A stretch of 38,522 nt of DNA from Anaerolineales bacterium (lineage in GTDB: Bacteria > Chloroflexota > Anaerolineae > Anaerolineales > DRMV01), in contig JALUDX010000108.1 in assembly GCA_027053355.1 (NCBI GenBank), positions 1 through 38,522 on the forward strand. The letters are read 5' to 3'. Positions 18,335 to 27,612 of the stretch are shown here, one piece after another (within the stretch, counting starts at the first letter, position 1; every line of letters starts with the position of its first letter). A program made the position numbers and the translations under genes. The notes under the pieces were generated by a model. That model saw only the letters and a list, made by a program, of their open reading frames with translations. It was not told where the DNA came from and made no database searches.

Positions 18335-18441
18335 AAGTGCCATTTACAGTGCTCCAACCCTCCCGTCTTCTGTGTTTTCGGCGCCTTCTCTGTGTCTTCT
18401 GTGGTTTTCTGCCTGCGTCATCGGTAGAGGCTGAACAGTTA
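18335..18441 (+). repeat. Dispersed intergenic element, copy C (right half only)
   Basis: CTTCTGTGTTTTCGGCGCCTTCTCTGTGTCTTCTGTGGTTTTCTGCCTGCGTCATCGGTAGAGGCTGAACAGTTA; left end absent. Confidence 0.78.
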
Positions 18442-18454
18442 TCGAGAGGTTACG

Positions 18455-19795
18455 ATGCTTTGGAATTTTGTTTTGATCTTCGTGCTCATTGCCTTGAACG
18501 GCTTTTTCGTGTCGGTCGAGTTTGCCGCGGTTGCCTCGCGGCGCCACCGCATCGAGGTTTTGGCCAAAGAGGGCTCTAAAGCCGCGCGCATCGTGCAGCA
18601 CTGGCTGGAAAGCCCGGCCGCGCGCGACCGCCTGATTGCCGCTTCGCAATTGGGTATCACCATTGTGAGTTTGGCTTTGGGCGCGGTGGGCGAAAAGGCT
18701 TTCGAGGGGGTGTTGGCCGGGTGGTTTGAGCGGGTCTCTTTCCCTGCTTCCTGGCGCTTCGTGCAGGCCGTGCTGCCTGGCTTGCCCTTGCTGCTCTCGT
18801 TGACCATTGTGACCGGCTTTCACGTGGTGCTTGGCGAGCAAGTGCCCAAGGTGGCTACCCTGCGCGCCCCCGAAGCCTTTGCCCTGCGCGCGGCTTACCC
18901 CATGCGCCTGTTCGAGCAGACCTTCCGCTGGTTTGTCGATCTGCTGGACGGCGCGACCCGCTTGACCCTCCGTGTGTTGAGGTTAGAGGCTGCCGACGTC
19001 CACGGCACGCACTTGAGCGTGGAGGAATTGAAGGTGCTGGTGGAGGAAGGCGAAAAAAGTGGCGCTCTGCCTGCTGGCGGTGAGATGCTCAGAGCCGTGC
19101 TTGATTTTAGCGAGCTGATGGTGCGGCAAGTCATGGTGCCGCATACCGAGATTGTGGCCGTGACCGCAGATACCCCCCTTCCGCAAACCATTGTGCTTTT
19201 TTCGCACCATGCCCTGACCAAATTCCCTGTCTATGAAGACGATTTGGACAACATTATCGGTATTCTGCACATCAAAGACGTGGTGCGCCTGTGGGGGACG
19301 GCCGAATTCGAGCAGCGCACAGCCCGCGACCTGGCCCGCGAGCCCCTCTTTGTGCCCGAAACCTTGCCGGTGATCGAAGTGCTGCGCCGATTTCGCGAAA
19401 CCCGGCAGCACATCGCCATCGTGGTGAACGAATACGGCGGCACCGAGGGCCTGGTGACGCTGGAAGACCTGCTGGAAGAAATCGTGGGCGAGGTCAGCGA
19501 CCCCTTCGACCGCGCGGCGCCCGAAGTGGAAATTTTGGAAGACGGCTCAGCCTTGGTAGACGGCCGCGCCCTGTTAGAAGAGGTCAATGAAGCCTTGCAT
19601 CTTGATTTGCAAACGCCGCATTACGACACCATCGCCGGTTTTGTGCTGGATCGATTGGGATGTATCCCCGCGGTGGGTGATGCGGTGGAGGAAGACGGCG
19701 TCCGTCTAACGGTGGTGGCCATGGATGGGCTGCGGATTGTGCGCATCAAGGTGGAGCGCCGACCGCCGCCCGGCGATCCGCAGCCAGAGCAGTAG
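18455..19795 (+). CDS. CNNM/CBS-domain/CorC_HlyC transporter-family protein (hemolysin C-like)
   Basis: N-terminal TMs (NGFFVSVEFAAVASRRHRIE), CBS pair (VMVPHTEIVAV...HHALTKFPVYEDDLDNIIGILHIKDV), EYGGTEGLVTLEDLLEEIVGE, C-terminal CorC domain. Confidence 0.92.
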   Translation: MLWNFVLIFVLIALNGFFVSVEFAAVASRRHRIEVLAKEGSKAARIVQHWLESPAARDRLIAASQLGITIVSLALGAVGEKAFEGVLAGWFERVSFPASWRFVQAVLPGLPLLLSLTIVTGFHVVLGEQVPKVATLRAPEAFALRAAYPMRLFEQTFRWFVDLLDGATRLTLRVLRLEAADVHGTHLSVEELKVLVEEGEKSGALPAGGEMLRAVLDFSELMVRQVMVPHTEIVAVTADTPLPQTIVLFSHHALTKFPVYEDDLDNIIGILHIKDVVRLWGTAEFEQRTARDLAREPLFVPETLPVIEVLRRFRETRQHIAIVVNEYGGTEGLVTLEDLLEEIVGEVSDPFDRAAPEVEILEDGSALVDGRALLEEVNEALHLDLQTPHYDTIAGFVLDRLGCIPAVGDAVEEDGVRLTVVAMDGLRIVRIKVERRPPPGDPQPEQ

Positions 19796-19866
19796 GGGGA
19801 AGCCCCCCAGATTCGCACAGCGCGCGTCCTCGGCGGTTTTCCCTTACCAAAGGGGCGCGGCGAGCG

Positions 19867-20104
19867 GTAACTGTTCAGCCTCTGGAAAATAGCCCACGGA
19901 TGAGCGCGGATGATGGCGGATAGACGCGGATTTTTGGGCGCCGAGAGCGCCAGGAGGAACATCTGAGTAGTCGATCGCCATTTACCCCCCCCATCCTTTA
20001 GTGCTCCAACCCTGCCGCCTTCTGTGTTTTCGGTGTCTTCTCTGTGTCTTCTGTGGTTTTCTGCCTGCGTCATCCGTAGCCTCTCTTTGAGGCTGAATAG
20101 TTAC
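19867..20104 (+). repeat. Dispersed intergenic inverted-repeat element, copy B
   Basis: GTAACTGTTCAGCCT...AGGCTGAATAGTTAC (14/15 complementary ends). Confidence 0.86.
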
Positions 20105-20154
20105 GGCGAGCGTAAAATTTCCATAAACAAAGGGGCAGGGGGCGGGTTTCACAC

Positions 20155-20182
20155 TTGACCATCACTTTTCCTTTGGTAAAAT
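20155..20182 (+). promoter_or_regulatory. Sigma70-like promoter of the liv operon
   Basis: TTGACC-16-TAAAAT, then a ~120-nt leader with a GGGCTTC...GAAGCCC hairpin. Confidence 0.72.
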
Positions 20183-20303
20183 CAAGTATTAGGGGCTTCA
20201 CATTCCAGAAGCCCTCGTGCATTCTTGGGCGGTGGCGGTGCCTTGTCGGCGTCACCCCCGGCATATCCTGTTCGTTTGCTCTGCGAAGTAAGGAGGAGGA
20301 AGT

Positions 20304-21515
20304 ATGAAGAAGCGATGGTTTATCCTTTTTGCCGTGCTGCTGATTGCGGCATTGGCGCTCGCGGCCTGCGGGCAAAAGTCGTCGTTCAAGTGCGATGACC
20401 CCTACGGCTGTGTGAACATCGGCCCCAACGACCCCATCAAGATTGGGGCGGCCTTGGTGCTGAGCGGCCCGAACGAGTCGCTGGGTGTGGACTCGGTGGG
20501 CGGCGTGGAGATCGCGGTAGATGATTTCACCGCGGCTAACAAAGAATGGCTGGGCAAGCACAGCATTCAGGTGGTGAAGGAAGACTCCCAGTGCTCCGCC
20601 GAAGGTGGTCAGACCGCAGCGCAGAAACTGGCGGCCGATAAGTCCATTGTGGGCGCTATTGGTACGAACTGCTCCAGTGCAGGTGAGCCGGCTTCCAAGA
20701 TCCTCTCAGATGCGCACATTCCGCTGATTTCGCCCTCTAACACGGCGCCTTCGCTGACCGCGCCGGGCACCCACGCCGAGTGCTACCTCCGCACCGCGCA
20801 CAACGACAAGGTGCAGGGTAAGGCCGTGGCCGAGTTTGCTTACAACGTGTTGGGCGCCCGCACCATGGCGACCATCCACGACGGCAGCCCCTACGCCGAG
20901 CAGTTGCAGCAGGTGGCTTGCGACGTGTTCAAACAACTGGGCGGCAAGTGCGTGGCTCAGGAAGCCATCAACGTCGGCGACACCGACATGCACCCGGTGT
21001 TGACCAAGATCGCGGCCAGCAAACCCGATGTACTGTACTACCCCATCTTCATCCAGGAAGGTGCGCTGATCACCCAACAGGCCAAAGAGGTCCCCGGCCT
21101 GGAGAAGACCATCCTGATGGGCTCCGACGGCATGATTTCGCCGGACTTCATCAAGGCAGCCGGCAAGGCGGCTGAAGGGATGTACCTCTCTGGCCCCGCG
21201 GCGGTGAACAACGAGGAGTTCAACAAGAAATATGAGGCGAAATATGGTCAGGAACCGCCCAGCGCCTTCCACCTGCACGCTTACGACGCGGCCACCATGC
21301 TGCTCAACGCCATCAAGAAGGTGGCCGTGGTGGACAAGGATGGCACAATTCACATTCCGCGCAAGGCGCTCTGCCAGGCCCTCTTCAGCACCAAGGACTT
21401 CAAGGGCCTGACCGGCACCCTCACCTGCAACCAGTATGGTGACTGCGCCGACCCGAAGATCAACATCAACCAGATCCAGCACGGCAAGTACGTGCCGGTG
21501 TGGCCGAAGAAGTAA
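20304..21515 (+). CDS. livK: Branched-chain amino acid ABC transporter substrate-binding lipoprotein
   Basis: Lipobox LALAAC; IKIGAALVLSGPNESLG..., periplasmic-binding type I fold; first gene of a livKHMGF order. Confidence 0.9.
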   Translation: MKKRWFILFAVLLIAALALAACGQKSSFKCDDPYGCVNIGPNDPIKIGAALVLSGPNESLGVDSVGGVEIAVDDFTAANKEWLGKHSIQVVKEDSQCSAEGGQTAAQKLAADKSIVGAIGTNCSSAGEPASKILSDAHIPLISPSNTAPSLTAPGTHAECYLRTAHNDKVQGKAVAEFAYNVLGARTMATIHDGSPYAEQLQQVACDVFKQLGGKCVAQEAINVGDTDMHPVLTKIAASKPDVLYYPIFIQEGALITQQAKEVPGLEKTILMGSDGMISPDFIKAAGKAAEGMYLSGPAAVNNEEFNKKYEAKYGQEPPSAFHLHAYDAATMLLNAIKKVAVVDKDGTIHIPRKALCQALFSTKDFKGLTGTLTCNQYGDCADPKININQIQHGKYVPVWPKK

Positions 21516-21539
21516 CTGGGCTCCGCATAGCGTATGCAA

Positions 21540-21583
21540 GGGTGCCGGAGGTGACGAACATCCGGCACCCTTCTCCCGTTTTT
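21540..21583 (+). terminator. Intra-operon hairpin/partial terminator between livK and livH
   Basis: GGGTGCCGGA-N11-TCCGGCACCC then TTCTCCCGTTTTT. Confidence 0.78.
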
Positions 21584-21641
21584 GACCCCTGCCCGTATAG
21601 CCGGGGTGCCGCCCCGGCCGAGCACGCGAGAGGGAAGTTTA

Positions 21642-22712
21642 ATGGCTGAAAAACTTAAATACTTCCTTGAGCGCCTAAGCCTGGTCGATGTGGTGGTTTG
21701 GTTGTTCGGCCTGGCTATTGTGGTTATTGCCATTGTTGGCGTGATTGGCTCCATCCACAACGCGTATTACACGAAAGAGCAGTGGATGGATTTTGTTGTT
21801 TATGGGGTGTCGCAAGGTGGTGTTTATGCTCTGATTGCCTTGGGTTACACCTTAGTGTATGGCATTCTTTTCATGATTAACTTCGCTCATGGCGATATTT
21901 TCATGGCGGGGGCGTTTACCGGTTATTTTCTGGCAGCAAAGTTGAACCAGTATGGCTTTTACAATGCGCATCCAATCATTTCTTTGTTATTGGTGATGCT
22001 TTTGGCTATGGCTACCTCGGTAGTTGTGGCGCTGATTACCGAGCGGGTGGCTTACCGCCCTCTGAGGCGGGCACCTCGCCTGGTGCCGCTGATCACAGCC
22101 ATCGGCGCTTCTTTTACCATTGAGTACACCTTCCGTGGCTTTTACGGCTCAGGCGTTGAGGCCTACCCCGATATGAAAATTTTTGTTGGTAAGACGACCA
22201 TCCTGGGCTTGCACATCCTCAAAGTGCACGTGCTGGTCATCGTAGTCTCGCTGCTTTTGATGGCCGGTTTGTACGCTTACGTGCAATACACGAAAACCGG
22301 CAAAGCCATGCGCGCGGTGGCCGAAGACAAAGACGTGGCCGCACTGATGGGCGTCGATGTAGACCAGATCATCGTCAACACGTTCATCTTAGGTTCTGCT
22401 TTGGCCGGTGTGGCCGGTGTGCTCTATGCCTTGATTTTCAAGCAGGTACACTTTTTCATGGGCTTTATCCCCGGCATTAAAGCCTTCACCGCTGCGGTGT
22501 TGGGCGGCATTGGGAACGTGCCCGGAGCCATGTTGGGCGGCTTCTTCCTGGGAATTTTCGAGGGCCTGGGGCCGGGGCTGATTCTGGAAGGTCTGGGCAT
22601 TCCCGCGTCTTATCAGTTGAAAGACGTAATCGCCTTTACCTTGTTGGTGCTGGTGCTGATTTTCCGGCCCAGCGGTATTTTGGGCGAACGCCTTTCCGAA
22701 GAAAAAGTGTAG
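21642..22712 (+). CDS. livH: Branched-chain amino acid ABC transporter permease LivH
   Basis: GVSQGGVYALIALGYTLVYGILFMINFAHGDIFMAGAFTGYF; GGIGNVPGAMLGGFFLGI; ATG 21642. Confidence 0.93.
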   Translation: MAEKLKYFLERLSLVDVVVWLFGLAIVVIAIVGVIGSIHNAYYTKEQWMDFVVYGVSQGGVYALIALGYTLVYGILFMINFAHGDIFMAGAFTGYFLAAKLNQYGFYNAHPIISLLLVMLLAMATSVVVALITERVAYRPLRRAPRLVPLITAIGASFTIEYTFRGFYGSGVEAYPDMKIFVGKTTILGLHILKVHVLVIVVSLLLMAGLYAYVQYTKTGKAMRAVAEDKDVAALMGVDVDQIIVNTFILGSALAGVAGVLYALIFKQVHFFMGFIPGIKAFTAAVLGGIGNVPGAMLGGFFLGIFEGLGPGLILEGLGIPASYQLKDVIAFTLLVLVLIFRPSGILGERLSEEKV

Positions 22713-22727
22713 CCGAGGCGGTGCGAT

Positions 22728-24380
22728 ATGGAATCTAATCAATCCCTTTGGATACAAGCCTTCAAAGCCGGTTTGCTTGCCGGCGCCATTGCCCTTTACT
22801 TTACGTTGGTGGGCATGGTGCAGGCGTTTAGCAAGCGTGCAGTGATTGCCAACCTTTCGCTGGGGCATATCACCCTGTTGCTGGCGATGGGCGTGGTGTT
22901 GTATATTTTCGCTTTGCGCGACCCCTCCCCGGCGGCGCCCCGCCTTTTGCATGCCGCCTTTGCCGGGGGCGTGGGGGGACTGTTGTTGGCTCTCTACCCC
23001 TTTTTCGGCCAATGGGTAGACTTCCACTATATGTTTGTGCGTACCTCGCCGGAGTTGTATGCGCTCTTGCGGTTTGGTCAGCCGCCTGTCACAGGGTTGG
23101 TGTTGATGGTTGTCGCCAGTGCAGTGTTGGGCGCGTTGTTGGCTGCGCTGACCTTGCTGGACGCCTTTTGGCGCAACGCCATCATTGAAGCAAGCCTTGT
23201 GACTATTACGGTAGGCATGCTTTCTGACTTGTTCAAGGGCATGACAATCGGGGATATTTTCACGCCCTTTATGAATGCAGAAGGGTTGAATTACATTGGC
23301 GCGGTGCTGGTGTTTGGTTTGACCATTGCCTATGTGGTCTTCAAGCGGAGACGCGCTGAGAAACTGGCTGCTTCTGCGGCCCGGGGTCATACCCAGCAAG
23401 AGGGTGCTTCGCCCAATTTGCGTCGCTGGGCGATAGCCGCCGGGTTGATTGTCCTTTTGTTGGCTTTGCCTGCTATTTTGGGGTCGTACCTTAGCCATGT
23501 GCTCAACATGGTGGGGTTGTACGTCATCATGGGCCTGGGTTTGAACATCGTGGTGGGCTATGCCGGCCTGCTCGACCTGGGCTATGTGGCTTTCTTTGCT
23601 TTGGGCGCTTATACCATGGGGTTACTCACTTCCACGGGCCCCTTGGGCATTGCCCACATGACGTTTTGGGAAGCCCTGCCCTTCTCCATTCTGGTGGCGC
23701 TGACCGCAGGCATCCTCCTGGGCATCCCCGTGTTGCGGATGCGTGGTGACTACCTGGCCATTGTGACGTTGGGCTTTGGTGAAATCATTCGTATCCTGGC
23801 GCTTTCCAACTGGCTGAAGCCGCTGATCGGTGGCGCGCAGGGCATTTTGATGATCATCAAACCCAAGATCTTTTCTTTTACGCTTCACACGCCGGTGCAT
23901 TTTTACTATTTGATTCTCGCAGGCATTTTTCTTGGCTTTTTCGTGGCCTATCGCCTGCGCGAATCGCGTTTGGGCCGGGCGTGGATGGCCATGCGAGAAG
24001 ATGAAGACGTGGCCGAGGCCATGGGCATCGACCTGGTAGCCATCAAACTGACGGCCTTTGCCTTTGGCGCTTCGTTTTCTGGCCTTTCCGGGGCTATTTT
24101 TGCCTCGTATGTGGGCTCAATTTTCCCCCACAGTTTCAACTTGTTAATTTCTATCAACGTGCTTTCGTTGATCATCGTGGGTGGTATTGGTAGCCTGCCC
24201 GGCGTGGTCGTCGGTGCGTTAGCGTTAGTGGGCCTTCCCGAACTGCTCCGGGAGTTTGCCGAGTATCGTATGCTTATGTACGGCTTGGCGCTGATTGCGA
24301 TGATGTTGCTCAAGCCGGAAGGTTTCTGGCCGGAACCCATCCGCCGGCGAGAATTAAAAGCAACCGACAACGGCGATTAG
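22728..24380 (+). CDS. livM: Branched-chain amino acid ABC transporter permease LivM with long N-terminal membrane extension
   Basis: Canonical LivM from about residue 260 (GLGLNIVVGYAGLLDLGYVAFFALGAYTMGLL; GGIGSLPGVVVGALALVGLPE). Confidence 0.92.
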   Translation: MESNQSLWIQAFKAGLLAGAIALYFTLVGMVQAFSKRAVIANLSLGHITLLLAMGVVLYIFALRDPSPAAPRLLHAAFAGGVGGLLLALYPFFGQWVDFHYMFVRTSPELYALLRFGQPPVTGLVLMVVASAVLGALLAALTLLDAFWRNAIIEASLVTITVGMLSDLFKGMTIGDIFTPFMNAEGLNYIGAVLVFGLTIAYVVFKRRRAEKLAASAARGHTQQEGASPNLRRWAIAAGLIVLLLALPAILGSYLSHVLNMVGLYVIMGLGLNIVVGYAGLLDLGYVAFFALGAYTMGLLTSTGPLGIAHMTFWEALPFSILVALTAGILLGIPVLRMRGDYLAIVTLGFGEIIRILALSNWLKPLIGGAQGILMIIKPKIFSFTLHTPVHFYYLILAGIFLGFFVAYRLRESRLGRAWMAMREDEDVAEAMGIDLVAIKLTAFAFGASFSGLSGAIFASYVGSIFPHSFNLLISINVLSLIIVGGIGSLPGVVVGALALVGLPELLREFAEYRMLMYGLALIAMMLLKPEGFWPEPIRRRELKATDNGD

Positions 24381-24393
24381 GAGGCGGTGTATC

Positions 24394-25203
24394 ATGGCTC
24401 CCATTTTGATTGCGAAAGGCGTGGTCAAGCGATTTGGCGGTTTGGTGGCCGTCAACAATCTCGATTTCACCATTGAGCAAGGCAGCATTGCCAGCGTCAT
24501 CGGCCCCAACGGTGCGGGGAAGACCACCTTCTTCAACTGCATCACGGGCTTTTACACCCCCGAAGAAGGTAAAATCATCTTCGACGGCCATGAAATTCAG
24601 GGTTTTCGGCCTGATAAGGTGACCCGCATGGGCATTGCGCGCACTTATCAGAACATTCGCCTGTTTTCTAACATGACCGCGTTGGAAAACATTATGGTCG
24701 GCCGTCACCCCCTCATGCGCCACCAATGGTGGGATACCCTGTTCCTTACCTCCCTATACCGCCGTGAAGAACAAGAGGCGTTGGAAGAAGCGCAGCGCCT
24801 GCTGAATTTTGTCGGCTTGCAAGGGCTGGGCGACCACCTGGCTCGTAACCTGCCCTATGGTGCCCAGCGTCGCCTGGAGATTGCCCGCGCCTTGGCCAGC
24901 AAACCCAAACTGCTCTTGCTGGATGAGCCCACCGCGGGCATGAACCCCCAGGAGACCGCAGAGATGATCCGCTTCATCCGCCATTTGCGAGACGAACTGG
25001 GCCTGACTATCTTGTTGATTGAACACGATATGAAGGTGGTGATGACCATCAGCGAAAAAATCGCGGTGATGGACTTCGGCAAGAAAATCGCCGAAGGCCG
25101 ACCCGAGGAAATCCAGCACAACCCGCGGGTAATCGAGGCCTACTTGGGCCGCGGCGCCGCCTCTGGCCTGGGCGGCTCAGAACAGACCGTCGCGGCGGCT
25201 TAG
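24394..25203 (+). CDS. livG: Branched-chain amino acid ABC transporter ATP-binding protein LivG
   Basis: GPNGAGKTTFFNCITGFY, LPYGAQRRLEIARALASKPKLLLLDEPTAGMNPQET. Confidence 0.94.
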   Translation: MAPILIAKGVVKRFGGLVAVNNLDFTIEQGSIASVIGPNGAGKTTFFNCITGFYTPEEGKIIFDGHEIQGFRPDKVTRMGIARTYQNIRLFSNMTALENIMVGRHPLMRHQWWDTLFLTSLYRREEQEALEEAQRLLNFVGLQGLGDHLARNLPYGAQRRLEIARALASKPKLLLLDEPTAGMNPQETAEMIRFIRHLRDELGLTILLIEHDMKVVMTISEKIAVMDFGKKIAEGRPEEIQHNPRVIEAYLGRGAASGLGGSEQTVAAA

Positions 25204-25215
25204 AGGAGAGGGCTT

Positions 25216-25929
25216 ATGGCTATGCTGGAACTTCACGACGTGCATTCCTTCTACGGCAACATTGAGGCCCTCAAGGGCATTTCGTTGACCGTCGACCAGG
25301 GCGAAATTGTGACCCTGATTGGGGCGAACGGCGCGGGCAAAACCACCACCTTGCGCACCATCACCGGCCTGATCAAGCCCCGCCGGGGCCAGGTGACCCT
25401 CGAGGGAGAAGACCTGACCCGCCTGAAACCCCATGAGATTGTGTACAAAGGCGTCTCCATGGTGCCCGAAGGCCGCGGCATTTTTGCTCGCCTCACCGTC
25501 GCCGAGAACTTGGACATGGGCGCGTACATCCGCAACGACAAACAGGGCATCAAAGAAGACCTGGAGCGGGTGTACCAACTGTTCCCCCGCTTGAAAGAGC
25601 GCCGCAGCCAGGTGGCCGGCACCCTTTCGGGCGGTGAGCAGCAGATGTTGGCCATCGGGCGAGCCCTGATGGCGCGGCCGCGGCTGCTGCTGTTAGATGA
25701 GCCTTCGATGGGCCTGGCGCCTGTGTTGGTGGAATTGATTTTCGACACCATTGTGGACATCAACAAGCAGGGCACCACCATTTTGCTGGTAGAGCAGAAC
25801 GCGCTGATGGCCCTTTCGATCGCCCACCGCGGCTACGTGCTGCGCACGGGCGAGATTGTGCTGGCCGATTCGGCCGAAAACTTGCGCATCAACGAAATGG
25901 TGCAAAAAACTTACCTGGGGATGGAATAG
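25216..25929 (+). CDS. livF: Branched-chain amino acid ABC transporter ATP-binding protein LivF
   Basis: GANGAGKTTTLRTITGL, LSGGEQQMLAIGRALMARPRLLLLDEPSMGLAPVLVE. Confidence 0.94.
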   Translation: MAMLELHDVHSFYGNIEALKGISLTVDQGEIVTLIGANGAGKTTTLRTITGLIKPRRGQVTLEGEDLTRLKPHEIVYKGVSMVPEGRGIFARLTVAENLDMGAYIRNDKQGIKEDLERVYQLFPRLKERRSQVAGTLSGGEQQMLAIGRALMARPRLLLLDEPSMGLAPVLVELIFDTIVDINKQGTTILLVEQNALMALSIAHRGYVLRTGEIVLADSAENLRINEMVQKTYLGME

Positions 25930-25953
25930 CCCCTTTGCTCCAGCCTGTATGAC

Positions 25954-25985
25954 GCGCGGCGGTGGCCTAAGCCGCCGCGCTTTTT
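25954..25985 (+). terminator. Rho-independent terminator after livF
   Basis: GCGCGGCGG-N9-CCGCCGCGC-TTTTT. Confidence 0.88.
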
Positions 25986-26084
25986 GCTGGCAGGCCGTAC
26001 CCCCGCAGGCGCCCTTTCCCCCAGGCCCGCCGCGACGCGGGCACAACCGCCTCAGGAAGGCGCGCCCCCTGTGAAGGAGCGACG

Positions 26085-26777
26085 ATGAATTTAGCAAACC
26101 GAGTGGCTTTGGTGTTGGGCGCTGGCCGAGGCGAAGGCCGCACGATTGCCGAAAGCCTGGCGGCCGCGGGCGCTTTTGTGGCCTGTTTCGACTTCAGCCC
26201 CATGCACGCGGAGCAGACCGCTGCGGCCATCCGGCAGGCCGGCGGCCGCGCTCGCGCTTATAGCGGTGACGTGATCAAGAAAATCGCTTTTCAGACCGTC
26301 ATTAACCAGGTGACCGATGATTTTGGCGAAGAGCGGCTCGATATTTTGGTCAGCGCAGTGCACGTCGCACCCCAGGTGCACATGCTCCGCCTCGATGAGT
26401 GGGATTGGCACCGGGGGCTGGATAGCAACCTCACCTTGCCGTTCCTGGCCGCTCAGGTGGTGGGGCGCATCATGCAAACCCACGGCGGCGGGGTGATGCT
26501 TTTTGTGGGCAGAGGTTCCCCTTACCCTGAAAGTGTGGTATACCATGCAGGGAAAATGGGCTTGCTGGGGCTGGCCCGGCACGCCGCCCAGGCTTTGGCC
26601 CCTTACCACATTCGGGTGCACTTGCTGTGGCCAGACACCAAGACCGCGCCGCCCGAAGCCCGCCCGGCCGCAGAGGTGACCCCCTTCCCCGTGGGGCAGC
26701 CTTGGCCTGTGGGGCAAATTGCCCTCTGGCTGGTCGACCCTGCCCAGCAACGCACCGGCCTGATACTTCGCCCGTAG
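26085..26777 (+). CDS. SDR-family (Rossmann) oxidoreductase, divergent
   Basis: LVLGAGRGEGRTIAESLAAAGAFVACFD; YHAGK (YxxxK); the canonical Ser position and NNAG motif look altered. Confidence 0.82.
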   Translation: MNLANRVALVLGAGRGEGRTIAESLAAAGAFVACFDFSPMHAEQTAAAIRQAGGRARAYSGDVIKKIAFQTVINQVTDDFGEERLDILVSAVHVAPQVHMLRLDEWDWHRGLDSNLTLPFLAAQVVGRIMQTHGGGVMLFVGRGSPYPESVVYHAGKMGLLGLARHAAQALAPYHIRVHLLWPDTKTAPPEARPAAEVTPFPVGQPWPVGQIALWLVDPAQQRTGLILRP

Positions 26778-26796
26778 CGTGTTTGGAGGTTCCCCC

Positions 26797-27243
26797 ATGA
26801 CCACCTCGCCTCGACCCACCAAAATTACCGCCAACCGTGAAAAAGCCGAACTGACCATCGTGTGGAACGATGGCCACGTCAGCGTGTATTCTTTTTCGCT
26901 GTTGCGTCACGCTTGCCCGTGCGCCGAATGTATGGGCGGCCACGAAAACATGCGCCGCGACCCCGACCCGGTGGTGTTTTATTTGCCCGCGGAAGATTCC
27001 CCCCGCACCCGCCTGCACCTGATCGAGGGCGTGGGGAACTACGGCCTCAACATCATTTGGGAAGACGGCCACCGCTACGGCATTTACAACTGGGATTACC
27101 TGCGCAAGCTGTGCCCCTGCGAAGCCTGCCAGCGGGAACGGGAGGCGCAGGGGCTGGTGCCCGATGAGGAAACCATCGCCAAGGAAATCGAGCGCCGCAT
27201 GAATCCGCCCAAACAGCAAATTCAGATTGAATTTACCCTTTGA
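26797..27243 (+). CDS. DUF971 domain-containing protein
   Basis: LTIVWNDGHVSVYSFSLLRHACPCAEC, VGNYGLNIIWEDGHRYGIYNWDYLRKLCPCEAC; ATG 26797. Confidence 0.88.
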   Translation: MTTSPRPTKITANREKAELTIVWNDGHVSVYSFSLLRHACPCAECMGGHENMRRDPDPVVFYLPAEDSPRTRLHLIEGVGNYGLNIIWEDGHRYGIYNWDYLRKLCPCEACQREREAQGLVPDEETIAKEIERRMNPPKQQIQIEFTL

Positions 27244-27324
27244 GGCACCGTTGCCTGAAGGAATTGGGGTAAAAGGGGGCTGAAAGAAGTGGTGTTTCCT
27301 GAAGGGGGAGCCCGCGTTGAACGG

Positions 27325-27519
27325 AACCGTTCAGCCTTTGGAAAACAGCCCGCGGATAATGGCGAATAGACGCGGATTTTGGAGCGCCGAGAGTGCCAGG
27401 AGAGGCGCCTACGTAACCAAGCACCAAGTAACCAAGCGCCATTTCCTCCAACCTCTCCCGCTTTCTGTGTTCTCGGTGTCTTCGCTGTATCTCCTGTGGT
27501 TTTCTCTCTGCGTCATCTT
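27325..27519 (+). repeat. Dispersed intergenic element, copy D (right inverted end missing)
   Basis: GAACCGTTCAGCCTTTGGAAAACAGCCCGCGGATAATGGCGAATAGACGCGGATTTT...TCTGTGTTCTCGGTGTCTTCGCTGTATCTCCTGTGGTTTTCTCTCTGCGTCATCTTA. Confidence 0.8.
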
Positions 27520-27612
27520 AACAAAACGCTTATTTTTCGTTTGCGCTTTTCTTACAAAGGTGCGGTAGGGTAAAAGCGAACCGAACGAAATCTTGTGCGA
27601 AGGAGGTGAAGG

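Noticed and set aside
22389-23498. 369-aa minus-strand ORF antisense to livH/livM
   Set aside because: H/Q-rich antisense frame; the opposite frame is a canonical permease.
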